Source: Pyrocephalus nanus (Eukaryota; Chordata; Aves; Passeriformes; Tyrannidae). From it: 64,000 bases of DNA. Under the pieces are notes generated by a model, which had not been told where the DNA came from, made no database searches, and saw nothing but the letters and a program-made list of their open reading frames with translations. Location: contig CM076272.1 in NCBI GenBank assembly GCA_038380795.1, forward strand, positions 4,274,001 to 4,338,000, read 5' to 3'. Below are positions 26,611-38,810 of the stretch, piece by piece. Numbering within the stretch: the first letter of the stretch is position 1; every line of letters begins with the position of its first letter. Position numbers and translations under genes: made by a program.

Positions 26611-28002
26611 ACAGGTATTGCAGCAGGAAGAGGGATCTTGTCAACCCTGTATTCTAATGGCAAAGTGTAAGGAAACTTCTGGGAGCCTTCTAAATCGCAT
26701 CAAAATCCTGTGAGCTCAGGAACCAGCAGCGGCAGTGCCCAGTTCCCTTGAATGCATAGGAACAGATTTACACCTCATTAGGACTGTGCTCCATAGGAGG
26801 AGCCTTGAAGGGGCACCCTCTGGAGCTGGCTCTGACCACCTCAGGCTGTTTGTGTGCCCGAACCAGCCCACACAGCCTTGTCCAGCATATCACAGGGTGT
26901 ATGTGAGGCACATACAGATAGTGCTGATGCTGCTTTGGAACCATCCATCTGGGTTGCTGATGCACTGCCAGGTGTGGGTTTGTCCCTCAGCAGGGTGGGA
27001 GTCGTGCTCTGCAGCCTCACCCCACACTCTAAGCCCAGTTTGTCTGAGGCACATTAGCCTTGGCAAGTGGTCACAGATTAATCGCTCCTCTCGTTGAAGC
27101 TTCTTCCAGGAAGGCACTATTGATTGCATTCATATCAAGTGGAAAACTTTAATGAGACAGCTGAAGAGAACAGCATTTCCTCACCTCACTTGTTGCATTC
27201 AGCAAGACCAGGCTGGAAAGGAACGTGCCAAATGTGTAAGTTGTGTGAATGAGGCACAAGCTTGGCCGAAATAGGACCGTGTTAAAAAATCAACTTGGTA
27301 GAGGAGGAAGGAAAGGAGATTCTGGAGCATGGCAGTGTGGAGTTGCTTTTTGCCAAGAGAGATTGAAGTCAGTTCTTTCATCTCCCCACAGAGCATCCTC
27401 ACATGCTTGTCGTGCCACTGAGCCAGTGACTGGGCAGGGGGAAGTGCCACATGGGGACCCAAACAGCTGCTGCTGCTGCTGGGGTTGGAGTGAGAGCAAA
27501 TTCCTGCCAGCAGGGAGAGAAAAATGACTCACTGGTGTCATTAAGGGGCTGGAGTCTGGGAAAGGATCTGTATCTGGCCAAGTGATCAGATATGGAGCTG
27601 CTGGGCACTCTGAGGCACCACTGGACACCACACAGGTGGGACTGACCCAATCTGTTTTATTCTTCTTAGTGGATAGGGCTGGAGGGAGAGAGCATCCAAT
27701 GGTCCACACACCTCACTGTCTGCAGGCTCAACACCCATGGCAGGGGCTGTGCTGTGGAGCTGAAGCCGAGCAGAGCCTGGGCTCCTCTGCAGCCCTGGCT
27801 CGCTGCGGTGGAGGGCAGCACTCAGACCTGATGCTCCAGCACCACCAGATGATGCTGCGGGCTGAGCAAGGGATGTGTTGTCACAAACGAGGCAGCCAAA
27901 GGCAAAGCTCCTGGCTCTCCAAGTGCTGTGTGCTGGGGAAGGGGACAGGGCAGTGCCAGCCCTGCAGAAAGGTCGGGGCTGCACAAGGGCTCAGCTGGCT
28001 GG

Positions 28003-28045
28003 GAAAGGAAGGAAGGAAGGAAGGAAAGAAGGAAGGAAGGAAGGA
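28003..28045 (+). repeat. (GGAA)n microsatellite
   Basis: About ten GGAA units with one AAAG interruption at 28021-28030. Tandem GGAA is a potential ETS-factor binding array. It is a pure simple repeat with no coding content. Confidence 0.95.
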
Positions 28046-30339
28046 GTGCTCTTCCACAAGGCAGCAAAGCCTGAGGCCGAGCTTTGGCTCTGAGCAATTC
28101 TTGCTTCCACTGCAGGGAAGAAGTTGCCAGCCACGGTGCCAGACTCTGCAACACACAGTGTGTTGGAAAACGTTTGGGTTTCACCCTCTTTCCTTCTTGC
28201 CAGAAATATGCTCATGGATGTAAAACAGCCTCACTCTCCCCACGAGTTTGAGGTGAAAGGAGGAAAAAGTCTTTCTTGGGAAGGACAAGCTTCACTCCTG
28301 AGCCAGGCACAGAGAGGTGTGTGAAGGTTTAATGGGCAGGAGCCGTATTGATGAAGTTATTTTCTGAGCACCGCTGTGAAAAGAGCTGTTTTGAAGACAG
28401 TTTCAGGACATGCAATTATCCAGTTTGCCAGCTTAATGCATTCAACTTAACCTCATTTTTATGAAGCAGAAATCAATGTGGTAACTTTTTCAGAGCTGAG
28501 ATGACATTTTATTCTTGCTTCTCTCATAAGGATGCATATTTTTAAGCTTCCTTTTCTACTTGAACTCCTCCCTCTCCCAGTTTTGATTAAGCAGGAATAC
28601 CCCAAGGGCTAGGGAAAAGAGTGAGGCAATTTCCACACTCCCAGAGTCACATTAGAATGGAAGATGTTTCTGAAATCTCTTTGCAATTCATGGCAAAATT
28701 TTCCATCTTGGAAAAGGTTTTGGAAGTGCATCTAGAACTTCAGTACAAGAACCTTTTTATTAATTTAACTCAAGCACTACTTCACCAGGGAAGGATTCTA
28801 AAGGTGCTGATCTTCACCCCAGTTTTTCATTCCAAGGAATGTGTGGCCCCTGTGTTCTGCTATTCCAGTGTCTGTCACCTTCTCTACTCCACCATGGTCA
28901 GGGATATTTTGGGAACTATTCCTGCCTTGTGTCTTCTCCCCTTCCTAAGCCAGAAGTCCTGCAGAACAGCAGCTGCCAGAGCTGTGAGCTGGATAATGCC
29001 TGTCCAAAACTTCCCCAGCAAGACTGTGCTATAAAACTGGGGGATGAATGTTGTGGAGTTTGGCTAATTTAAACAGAAAACTATTTTCCTGAGAAAGTTG
29101 AGTGGTAGTGGTGGCCTTGTGTACCTTGGCAGAGCCCTGTAGCAGGCAGGTCCCTGCTGAACTGGTGATTGTATCTTTGCCTTTTGCTCATCCAGTTTTA
29201 TGAGGGAGAAGCCAGGAATTAGGAAGGGCCTGATCAGGGGGAACATTCTGCCTTTTGTGCCAGCTGGGAAAAGAAAAGAAAAGGAGAGAAGTGATCTGAA
29301 AACAGAAACCACCAGAATTCTTCCAGGCTCCTTCTGGGCTCGGGATGAGCCACATGCCAGTAGTCCCAGTGTTCCTTTCCATAAATGAAGGCAATAGTGT
29401 TACCACTTCTCAGATCTCAAACAGCTGCAGTTCATTCACACTCCTGAGGTGCCACCAGGCCTGGGATCTGCTCTGACACAGACCCTGAGCAATCCCACTG
29501 GGGTGTGATTTCTCTGCAGAGTGCCCTTGGGCAGCTCCTGTCCCCAGGGCTGGGGGACACTGCTCCTACTCTTCTCTGGAAGCAGAGCCCTGACCCAGTG
29601 TAGGACATAGAGGGTGATCTTAGCTCACCCCACTGTCCCATCATTCTGTGATGGACCCAACATCCTCTCCCTTGACCTGCTGACGTGGGGTCACCGCGGT
29701 AGATGAGCACAGTGAGGATGGTGTATCATGGTTAGTCTGTATCTGATTCCTGATTCCCCTAAGGGAGAGAAGAGAAATTTGGGGAGTGTGTTTCTCGGGA
29801 TGGATCTAGCCAGGATGGACCATCCAGAAAGGATAATGGTCTGTGCAGTGTGTAAATGGATTTGGAGCAGAAGGAGACTGGTCTGAGGGGAATTCTTGAG
29901 GTAAGGAGTAAGTCAGGTGTGGGACAGGAGCTGAAGATGGGAGAAGTGACTTGGTGCAGCTCTCAAGGAGGAGAGGGCAGCAACACTGTGGGCAGTGAGC
30001 TTGGGGGGGAAATTTTGCTGCCACTCTGCCCAGTGCTGGGTGTGCCTGGAGCTGTGCCCGGAGCAGGGAGCAGCTGGAGCCCCCCCTCCCCACAGATCAC
30101 CTCAGGTCTGGCTCCACGCTCCCGTGGTGGAGCTGTGGAGGGTGAACTCTGGGAGAACCTCTCCCTGTGCTGGCACTGACAAGCAATCAAACAAGCAGCA
30201 GCAGTGCTGCCTTGTAAACACTGGGAAGAAACTGTGAGGATAATGTCCCTTAAAGTAGCTGACAGGCCTGCTTTTCCTCAAGTCCCTGGAGAGGGTGGAG
30301 AGCAGTTAAGACGCAGCAGCTGTGTTTGTTTTTTCTTCA

Positions 30340-30364
30340 TTTATATATTTTTTTTTTCACCCAG
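30340..30364 (+). other. Strong cryptic 3' splice acceptor
   Basis: A long T-rich tract followed by CACCCAG, ending at 30364, looks like a good splice acceptor inside intron 2. No HCN-like coding sequence follows and no strong matching donor was seen nearby. It is probably unused or could define a rare noncoding or poison exon. Confidence 0.2.
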
Positions 30365-31099
30365 CAAAGTGCCGGGTGTTAATTCCTCTTGATTTGCTCA
30401 GTGCAGCCCAGTCTGGAGAGGCCATCCCTCGAATAGGGTTGATTAGACTCCTCTCCAGTGTGCATCACCCAAACACCACTAATTCCACCCTCTCCCAACA
30501 GTGTGCCTGTTTTCTGGTGCTGCAAATAATTAAGATGAAACTGGTTAATGAGACAAACTTGGTGCAGCCAAAGTTTCGAGACTTCTGTCAGAGCCACTGC
30601 ACAACTGGAGGGGATGTTCTTCTGGTGGGTTTGAGTAAATGTGTTGCAATGCACTGATGAACTCTGGGTGTCAAGTGAGCCCAGCCCTTCTTCACTCCCC
30701 CTATATGTCCCTATTTCACTCTCCCTACCCTGTGCTGAGTCCTGGGAACCTTGTGCCATGATCACCTCCCTCTCTATTCCCACACTACCCTTTCATGCAC
30801 AGGAGGCATAACAAGGGCTGTCATTTGCATTCAGGTGGAGAACGGAAAAAAATACGTGATTCAGGTTGGCTGTGCCTTCTCCAGAGGGTTCTTCCCCTCC
30901 CCACAGGGGTGAGTTTTGCCCCTCTGCACCCTGAGTTCCCTCCCGAGCTCTGTTCCCTGCCAGCATGCACAGACATCCCATCACCTGCCTCTTCAGCTGA
31001 TAAATCACCTCGGGCTTGTGGGTATGAGGAAGGACAGATAAGAACTTTTCACTTTAGCTCTCTTCCTTCCAGACTTGAAAGACATGGCTGTATTTTGTC

Positions 31100-31160
31100 T
31101 TGAGCATAAGGCAGACTCGGTCCATCTGTGGAATGGGAAAGAAATGCAGGGGAAGGCCGG
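31100..31160 (+). repeat. Possible MIR-like relic
   Basis: TCGGTCCATCTGTGGAATGG at 31118-31137 resembles the MIR block of CAGTTTCCCCATCTG followed by an A-rich run and TGGG. Short and weak. Confidence 0.25.
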
Positions 31161-33807
31161 CAGAGCATTAGGAAAGCAGAGTGAAGAGGCTTCTGTGAAA
31201 GGAGAAAGGAAAGCTGGGGAAGGCCTGCTGGGTCCCCCAGTCTGTCCTGGCATGGGACTGTCTGTTTGATCCTCGAGGGCTGGTGTCAGACAGGTGTTAA
31301 ATGTGTCGAGCAGCAATACCTTGTTGCTTTTTTTGAGTTGCCCATCTGGCAGCATTGTCTTGCACACTGGGAAGGGATTGATTACTTTGCCATGCTCAGC
31401 CAGGATCTGACTGTGCTTTGGTCCACAGAGAACAAGGGGGCCAGAAAGTGGAGAGCTGGTCTTTGCTGGTGCCAGGGGGAAGAGATTGGCTTCTCCAGCA
31501 CGGAAAGCAAAAGAAGAGATCTCTTACCCATTATGAAGGAGAGGGTTCAGAGTGTAGCAGTGAGCAGATTGCAGCTCTGTCCTGCTTTGCTGCCTCAAAC
31601 AGTGCACCCTGTGATACATGTGGGAAGAGTGCAGCTGTGCTCCAGGGAACTCGAGGGATCCTTCCTGCAGCTTCTCTCATGTCCCATGGCAGTAACGTTG
31701 CTGGAGATGAGACACAGGCACGAGATGCTGCCGTTCTCATACATGGATTTTTTGCCCCTGTCCTTGCCCTCCTCAAGGTCATTTGAGCCGCTGGCAGGGA
31801 AGGAGGAACACAGCCCACTTTAGGGAGATGGAAAAAACCCTTCAGTTTCCATCCTGGCTCGCTGTGAGTGCTGGGAATGCAGACGAGGAGGTCTGGAGCC
31901 AGGCTAGAACACGTTCCTCTGGCCTTTCCCCTCTCCCTCCTCCCCCTTCCTGAGACACAGCACGCAGCAAGCTCCTCCAGGAGACGGTGCTTTAAAGGGA
32001 ACCTTATCGCAGAGCACTCTCCCCTTATCTGCAGCCCTCAGCCGTGGCCGTGCTCTCAGAGTGCTGACTGGGGACCTGCAGCTGCTGGCAGCACCTTCCA
32101 TCTGCTGCTGGAAACTGGAAGCTCTCTGGACCTTCCCCCCAGCCTGGCTGCAGCTGTGCATCCCCCACACCAGCCATGCACAGCCACGGGAGGGGGATCC
32201 CTGCTCCTTGGAGAGCTCCACCAGCACTGCAGGAAGGTGCCTGTGGATCTCTGCCCCTTGGGGATCAGCAGCACCACGGAGCAGGGACCTTACAGGCCAG
32301 AGCAGGTCACACCCCCACTGAACACCCTTGGCCTGGCAAGGTTTGCACAGCCCTGTGGAGGCTCCTTCTGCTGCAATCCTCCCTGCTCCCTGGATTCCAG
32401 CAAACCTGGGCCCTGAGAGCCCCCCTGGCAAAGCTCCCGGGGGTGAGAGCGCTGGGATGCTCTGCCATTTCCCTGCCTGATGAACGTGGGCCCAGGGCTG
32501 CGGGAAGTGCAGCTCATCCAGCCTGTCCTTCCCGCCCCTGCAGGCTCTGCCGGCCGGGAAGCAGCCGCAGAGCTCAGCGATTGACCCTGATCAGCTAATG
32601 GGGGGGAGGGAGGAAGAAGAGCCGGTGCTCCAATCAGTCACTGGAGGGAAGCCGTGCCTGCTTTGATTATCCAGCGATTTTTCTGGATACCACCCCAAAA
32701 CTCCCTCTGCTGTTTTGGAAGTGGGGAGGAACTATTCTGTGGAGAGAGCTTTCAAATAGAAAAGGGGGGAGAGGATATTTTCACAGTGATTGAAGCGGAA
32801 AGACCAAGCTAAAAGGGGTGGAGAATATTTCATTCCAGACAAGGCACTTCCTCAGCATGAGGGCTGGGCATCAGCACCCCACACAGTGGCTTCCTGCTCC
32901 CATCACTTGTTTGCAGATGGATCAGAGCTTACCCTGCCTGACAGCCAACAGCCAGCCCTTTGCCTTTGAGGCTGGCACTTCCGTGCTTTTCGGAGCCAGG
33001 AAGGTGGGAAGGTTGCACCGATGTGCCAGCTTAATTGACAGTTGGCACGGAACAGGGAATGTGCTGATGGATGGGACGCAGCTGCCAACTTCAGATGCCA
33101 GCACTGGCAGGAGAAAGGGCCAGGAACAAGCCCGGCTGGCAGTGGGGAACGAGCCTGGGACATAACCAGGAGGGGGGTGGGGGGTTAGTGCTTAACTCCA
33201 TGTGAAATCCTGGGAATTGTGACAGTCCAGGTGGCTGGCTGGGAGGCTGCACCACAAGGGCAGCCGAGTGCTCCAGCTCCTTGGTCTGGAGCCTCCTGGG
33301 AGCAGGACAGCAGGCTGTGCCCTGCTCTGCTGACTGCTGGAAGGACTCGCAGCCAGGTGGGAAGGGCTGAGCTCCTGCAGCTGGTAATTACAGGAGAGCA
33401 ATGACAGCCCTTCCCGGGCTGGCCAGGGAGACACCCCCCTGGTTCCTGGAGCCCTGGCAGCCCGAGGTCAGCCGTGGTCATCCCTGGGAGTGCAGACATC
33501 CTCTCGTGCTGCCTGAGGGTATTTGTGGGGCTGACAGCTCAGCACAGCCCCGCTGGCCGTGCTGGGGGTGACCAGACTTGAGTTTTTGGGGCTGCCCCAG
33601 CCTGTCACTGCTGGTCTTCCCTTGATGCCTTTTCTGATGGTAAGGGTTTGCCAGGGCACCTTGAGAGCACTGAATCAGAGCCAGGCTGTGCTGGGTTGGG
33701 CAGGTCCAGGTGCAATTGCAGCTGCTCAGAGAAGCCTCCTGTACTTGCCATCAGCCCTATTCCTGATGCTCCAGGTGATGTGGCTCCCTTAGCAAAGTGG
33801 TGCTGCT

Positions 33808-33950
33808 GAATCACACAATTACACACTGGTTTGGGTTGGAAAGGACCGTAAAAGTAATTTTGTTCCAACCCCCAGCCATGGGGGTGTTCCAATCACCTTG
33901 CACTGGACCAAGCCCTGTCCAACCTGGCCTTGAACACTTCCAGGGATGGG
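33808..33950 (-). mobile_element. CR1 3' fragment
   Basis: GAATCACACAATTACACACT (33808-33827), GGGTTGGAAAGGACCGTAAA, then CCAACCTGGCCTTGAACACT and TTCCAGGGATGGGGCA form a short minus-strand CR1 tail of about 140 bp. Confidence 0.85.
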
Positions 33951-35316
33951 GCAAAGACCCTGAAAGACCCTTACAATCAGGTTTTTTTCCATTAATGTTT
34001 TCTAATTTTCTAATTAGTTTTCTCTAACTGCATCCCAGTACATTCTGCTCCATAGTCCTCACCTCATTCCTAATGATCCTCAATACTTCCCTCCTCACCT
34101 TCCACATCCAGCAGATCTGAAGAAGAGACAATTGCCAAATTCTTTGTCACTAGTCCACAGATGGTATCTGTAATGAAATTTCTGTAATGAAATCCTCATG
34201 TTCAGTTCATTTTTTGTCTCTCTGGTGGGGACAGTTACCAATAATTCATTAAAAATTTGGACACCAGTCTAATCCTAGCAGAGACTGAGGTTCCTGGCGT
34301 TTTAGGGAGATCCAAACCAATAACTGGGATATCAGACATCTGTTCCTGATTCCTTTCCATATTCAGTCTTCCCACTGGGGGCTGTGAAATGTTTGATGCC
34401 TCAGATTATTTTGTTTACTGCTGTTGGGAACATCTGCACAAATTCCCTGGAGGAAGTCACTGGTTCGTAGGTGGTCACAGAGAGAAACTTCACTGAATTC
34501 TCCAGTCTCACTTAATTCTGGAATGTGATGGTGCTGGGAACCCAAGTTTAGTGAAAGGAGGCAAAATCTTACATTTTGTGAGATTTCAAGTGTATGGGAC
34601 ACAGATTGGGAAACCAGATCCCGTGGTTCTGACCTCCTGCTGAGCCCTAAACTGATGGAGTAGGCTCCTATCCATGTTCTCCCCTCCAGGTTTGGAAAGC
34701 TGAATGGGTCAAGGTTGGTGCCCTGCATTTGCCTCATCCCATGCTCAGTTTAACCTTGGTATTTTGAGGCAGGCTGAAGTTTTGGGTTTCAAACCAGCCC
34801 AACTTTCTCACCCTGTGTTGCTCTGGCAGAGCTCCTTGCCTGCAGCTGAATTCCTGTTCACTTGGTGGAGGGGAAAGCACCATAAATGCAGAGAAAGAAA
34901 TTAATAGTGTTATTTGAAGCTGAGAGTCATTCAGCCCTGGTGCTAAAGCTTTCTGAAAGGAGAACTGTAACGTTGTCTAGGAAGAGTGTCCACACTGCCC
35001 TGCTGGTTCTCCTTGCCTGATGCCATATGTTGCAGCTGCTCCTGGTATCTCCATCCTCTGCCTGACATGCCGTGTCCTGATTCCCATTTCTTGCTCTGCC
35101 AAAGCTGTGCAGGGTCAGGGATCCGCCTTCATTTATAATCACTGCTGACACTGAGTTATGATTCCGCCTCAGGTTAGAAGAGCTCATGGAAAAGACTCAT
35201 TATAGTAAATGCAAACCACTGGAGCTCTGCACTGGTCCCTTCCATCCCTTCTTACAGCATGGCTTGCTTTGCAGGGCACAGATCCTGTGCTGCAGTTTTA
35301 CCACTCCATTGGTACA

Positions 35317-35335
35317 TTTTTTTTGGGGGGGGGGG
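35317..35335 (+). repeat. T8-G11 homopolymer junction
   Basis: Eight T followed directly by eleven G. A hard spot for polymerases and sequencing, so the length may be uncertain. Confidence 0.9.
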
Positions 35336-35455
35336 AAAGGCAATGTCAGCCTTCCTCGATTCCTGCTGTCCCTTCAGTGTGTCCCTGCTTGTGTGGGATC
35401 TGCACTGCACCTGCACTGGGCCAGACAGACTAGCCCAAAACCTGACTTCATGGAA

Positions 35456-35555
35456 TTATGGAATCACAGAATGGCTTGGGTTGGAAAGGACCTTAAAGAT
35501 CATCCAGTTCCAACCCCCTGCCGTGGGCAGGGGCACCTTCCACTCCCAAGGTGGC
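35456..35555 (-). mobile_element. CR1 3' fragment
   Basis: ATGGAATCACAGAATGGCTT and GGGTTGGAAAGGACCTTAAA, then CATCCAGTTCCAACCCCCTG: the last 100 bp or so of a CR1 on the minus strand, very close to the family consensus. Confidence 0.88.
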
Positions 35556-36383
35556 TGGTCTGAGTGTTTCCTGCCCTTTTCCACAGCTCTCATTCACATG
35601 GTCTGGAGAGATCCAGACTGAGGCTGCACAGCATCCAGGAGCAGATACCTGGGACACTCAGCCCTCCTAAATTCACTGATGATGCCCTGAATCAGTGCTG
35701 CAGCCAGTGCTAGGGATGGAATAGTGTGTGCCACGAGGCTGGCTCCACATTCCTATTGCTTATGGGACCCCATCCCTGCTTCCCACTGCAGATCCAGCCT
35801 CGTGGGCACAGCCTGGAGCCTCTGCAGGCACAGCCAGTGCAGACCTGGCTCTTGCAAGGCACAGAGTCAGGGAGATTCTACCCCCCACTGAACTCTGAAT
35901 AACCATCCAGAGGTGTTGAGAGGGAGCTGTGCTGTGGCAACTGCTGGGGGACTGTAAGGAATGAGCAGTGCTATCCTTTTCCTGTATTCCATGTCCCCTG
36001 GTCATTTTTCAGTTTTGTTTTCTGCCCATTTCTTCTTACACCAGCAGAGGCACATTTTCCTGCTGCTGGGCTGGGGGTTTGCACAGCAACGAGGTGTTGT
36101 TAAATCAGCTTGAAGTTGAAGAATGATCCAGACTATAGAGGGCAAGGCAGGAGAGGTTGAGTGAGCAGGTTTTGAACTGGATTCCCAAAAGACTCCTTTT
36201 CTTTTAAGACTGCACAAGAAACCAAGCAGAGTAAATACCAGGGCTTAAAGCAGCTCTGTTTCTGTTTTGTAGTGTAGCTTCTCTATGGAAGCTTCTTCTG
36301 TAGAACTCCTTACCTTCTGATTCTCTGCCGGAGGGGATAAAAAAGGGAACATGGATTTGGGGAGCACAGGGTGGAAACAAGCA

Positions 36384-36393
36384 CTAAAAATAA
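36384..36393 (+). promoter_or_regulatory. Candidate MEF2 site
   Basis: CTAAAAATAA fits YTAWWWWTAR, the MEF2 consensus. MEF2 has been linked to HCN4 expression through an intronic element in mammals (recalled; that element is in intron 1, whereas this site is in intron 2). Motif match only. Confidence 0.25.
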
Positions 36394-38464
36394 TATAAAT
36401 GGCCATTGTAGGTTAACCGAGTATAAAAATGTCCCAATTTTAGTTTCTTGGGCTACTTCTATCCTAGAGAGTAAAGTGAATTCAGAGAAAACTGCTGAGA
36501 ATGATTGAGAACAACCTGGAATAAAGGAAGAGCTTGAAATTCTTTCCTTTTAGGGGAAGAGATTAAAAGAGAAAAAAAAAAACAACAAACCTGTAAAGTA
36601 ATAAGTCAGCTAGAAAAAGATGAGGGCTGTATGTATTTTTCCTGCCATATTCAGCAAAGATATGGAGCAGTCACTGCCATTGAACAGGCAGCAAATTCCA
36701 AATGCAGCCAAGGAAACGCTCCTTCAGGCAGCAGGTGATGCAGGTATTCAGCCCTTGGAGCTCCTTCCTTGGGCAGCACCATTCCAGGGCACCTTGGGTG
36801 TTCGTGTGAGGTGGACAACAGCTTTGGAAGGTTAAACAGCACTCCTGCTTCCAAGTTTAAATCAATCTCTGACACGTTCAGGGTGTGTGTTCCAAGGAGG
36901 TGAGTTATCAGCCCTCTGCCAGTGCCTTGTTCTCAGTTAAATGATCCTGGAAACTCCTTCTTTTGGAAGCAGTTGGGCTCCACAGCCGATGTGGTTGGAG
37001 ACTTGTTCCTTGTGGTTTCAGCTGAAGCAGGTGGAATGATTCCATGTGTACCCTGGAGGGAGGGAGGTCAGGCCCACAGGCCAGGGGAGGAGTAAATGAG
37101 GACAGTGGTGGGACCCATTCTCAGCAGGGTTAAAAGGGAAGGTTGAATGGATGTAGCAGCAAAGCCATTTCAGAAGGAAAATAGCAAAAATGGGGCCAAA
37201 GCAAGCAGCTTTGTTTAAATAATTCTATCGGGCAATGTGCCTTTTTGGAGAGAAATACCAATAAAATACTTTCTGATCACATGATACAGCAAGAAGAAAA
37301 GGTTTGATGAGGACTTTGTTAACATTTGTAGGAGCATTTGGTGTCTGGGTCTGTTCCAGCACCGACAGACAGGGACCTGGTACTGAATGCCTCTTCCTTT
37401 TCAGGGGAACAGGATAAAAACCTACCTGGGAAGGGTCTGGCCTTTTGAAAGCACCAACAGCTCTGGCTTTTTGAGTGGTTGGTTGGTATAGGTTTGCTGC
37501 AAGGAGGGGGTGGCAAGGATTGAAGATCTGTTTGAAGGACAGAAAAACCCTGTACAGGGACTAAGGAGGGGGCACTTCCCTTGCCATTCTCCCTGTGGGG
37601 ACCTGCCTCCAGATCCAGGCTCTGAGGCACAGCTGGAGACACAGGACAGCAGCACCTTCTTACAACACCCCCGTCTTTTGCTTGAACGTACAACATCCCT
37701 GCCAAATGTTATTATTACTGTCACTACGATTGTTGTAACATTGTCGTGTTATACCCCTGAAAGAGCTGTGCAAATCTCCTCCTCCTGGGCTGTGACCTGT
37801 CATCAGGCAGCATTTCCTGTTGGTTTTCTAATTAAAATGGCAGCCTTTAGGGACTCTGTTCCTGCCCAGCATGTATTAATGGAGGTTTAGGAATATTTTA
37901 GGTAGAGTTTAAGTACTGCTTTTAAACATCTTTGTTCTTAGTTCATTTTTCTATGATCTATATAATCTATATACAACCACAGCAGGAATTAATCTGTCAT
38001 ATTTCCACAAATATAATCTACACTGCTTGATAGTTAAAATACAGTTTTTCCTGCCCTAGATTCTTAAAGCAAATAATAAATGCACCCATCCACTCCCCCC
38101 TTGTCTCTCCTGGGATCGGTGCAGCCTCTGTGGGTGTGTCTGAAGGTTATGGGAGGGTCCAGGTCCTCGGAGATGGGAGTTATTTTCACTGTGCTATCCC
38201 CTTGAGAGATCCCTTCTCTCAGGTGCACGTTGCAATGTGGAAAAGGTTATATTGCTATTATTATTCCAGGAGAGTAGGAGGGTGTTTGTCTCCCTGTTCC
38301 TCATCCTGGACCAGCCGTGACATGTGTGACACACTGTATGAAAATACATTTGCATCCCTGAAATCTTTTACTGTGAGGTGCCCCAGAAGATGATTCAGAC
38401 CCTGACTGAATGTATTCAGACTGGTGTCTGTCAAAGCAGTTTAGGAAGAAGCCACCACTACCAG

Positions 38465-38810
38465 CGATTGGGGTTTGTGGTGCCGGTGCCCCGGGAGCAG
38501 CTTGCCCATGGCTGGCCCCGAATGCAGCCGGGGCTGCAGCAATTCAGCACTGCCGGGAGGTGCACCGGGCGTTCCATCTGCCCTCTCTGAAATGTTCCCA
38601 GCAAGGACATCAAAGTGCCCAGAGTGCAGCACAGAGACTTGCAGGCTCAGCCCAGTTACAGGCAGGGCTGTTGTGCTGAGCATCCTGCGCTCTCCGTTCA
38701 GACGTGGGGTCACGGCGCTGCAGCCCGAGGAGCTGCATTATCTGTGTCACACTCGCTGCCTCGTGGAGCAGGAAACCATTCACAGCTCCAGGCCTGCCAG
38801 GCCGCTTCCT
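38465..38810. promoter_or_regulatory. Weak CpG cluster
   Basis: About 17 CpG counted by eye in roughly 345 bp, in two clumps (38465-38575 and 38685-38810). It is clearly richer than its flanks but weaker than the island near 13.6 kb. No repeat or exon was recognised. Confidence 0.4.

Noticed and set aside
26006..26713. 235-codon plus-strand open frame
   Set aside because: Runs antisense through a CR1 copy.
27582..28223. 213-codon open frame including a GGAA repeat
   Set aside because: Low-complexity Lys/Glu/Gly stretch from the microsatellite and no recognisable protein.
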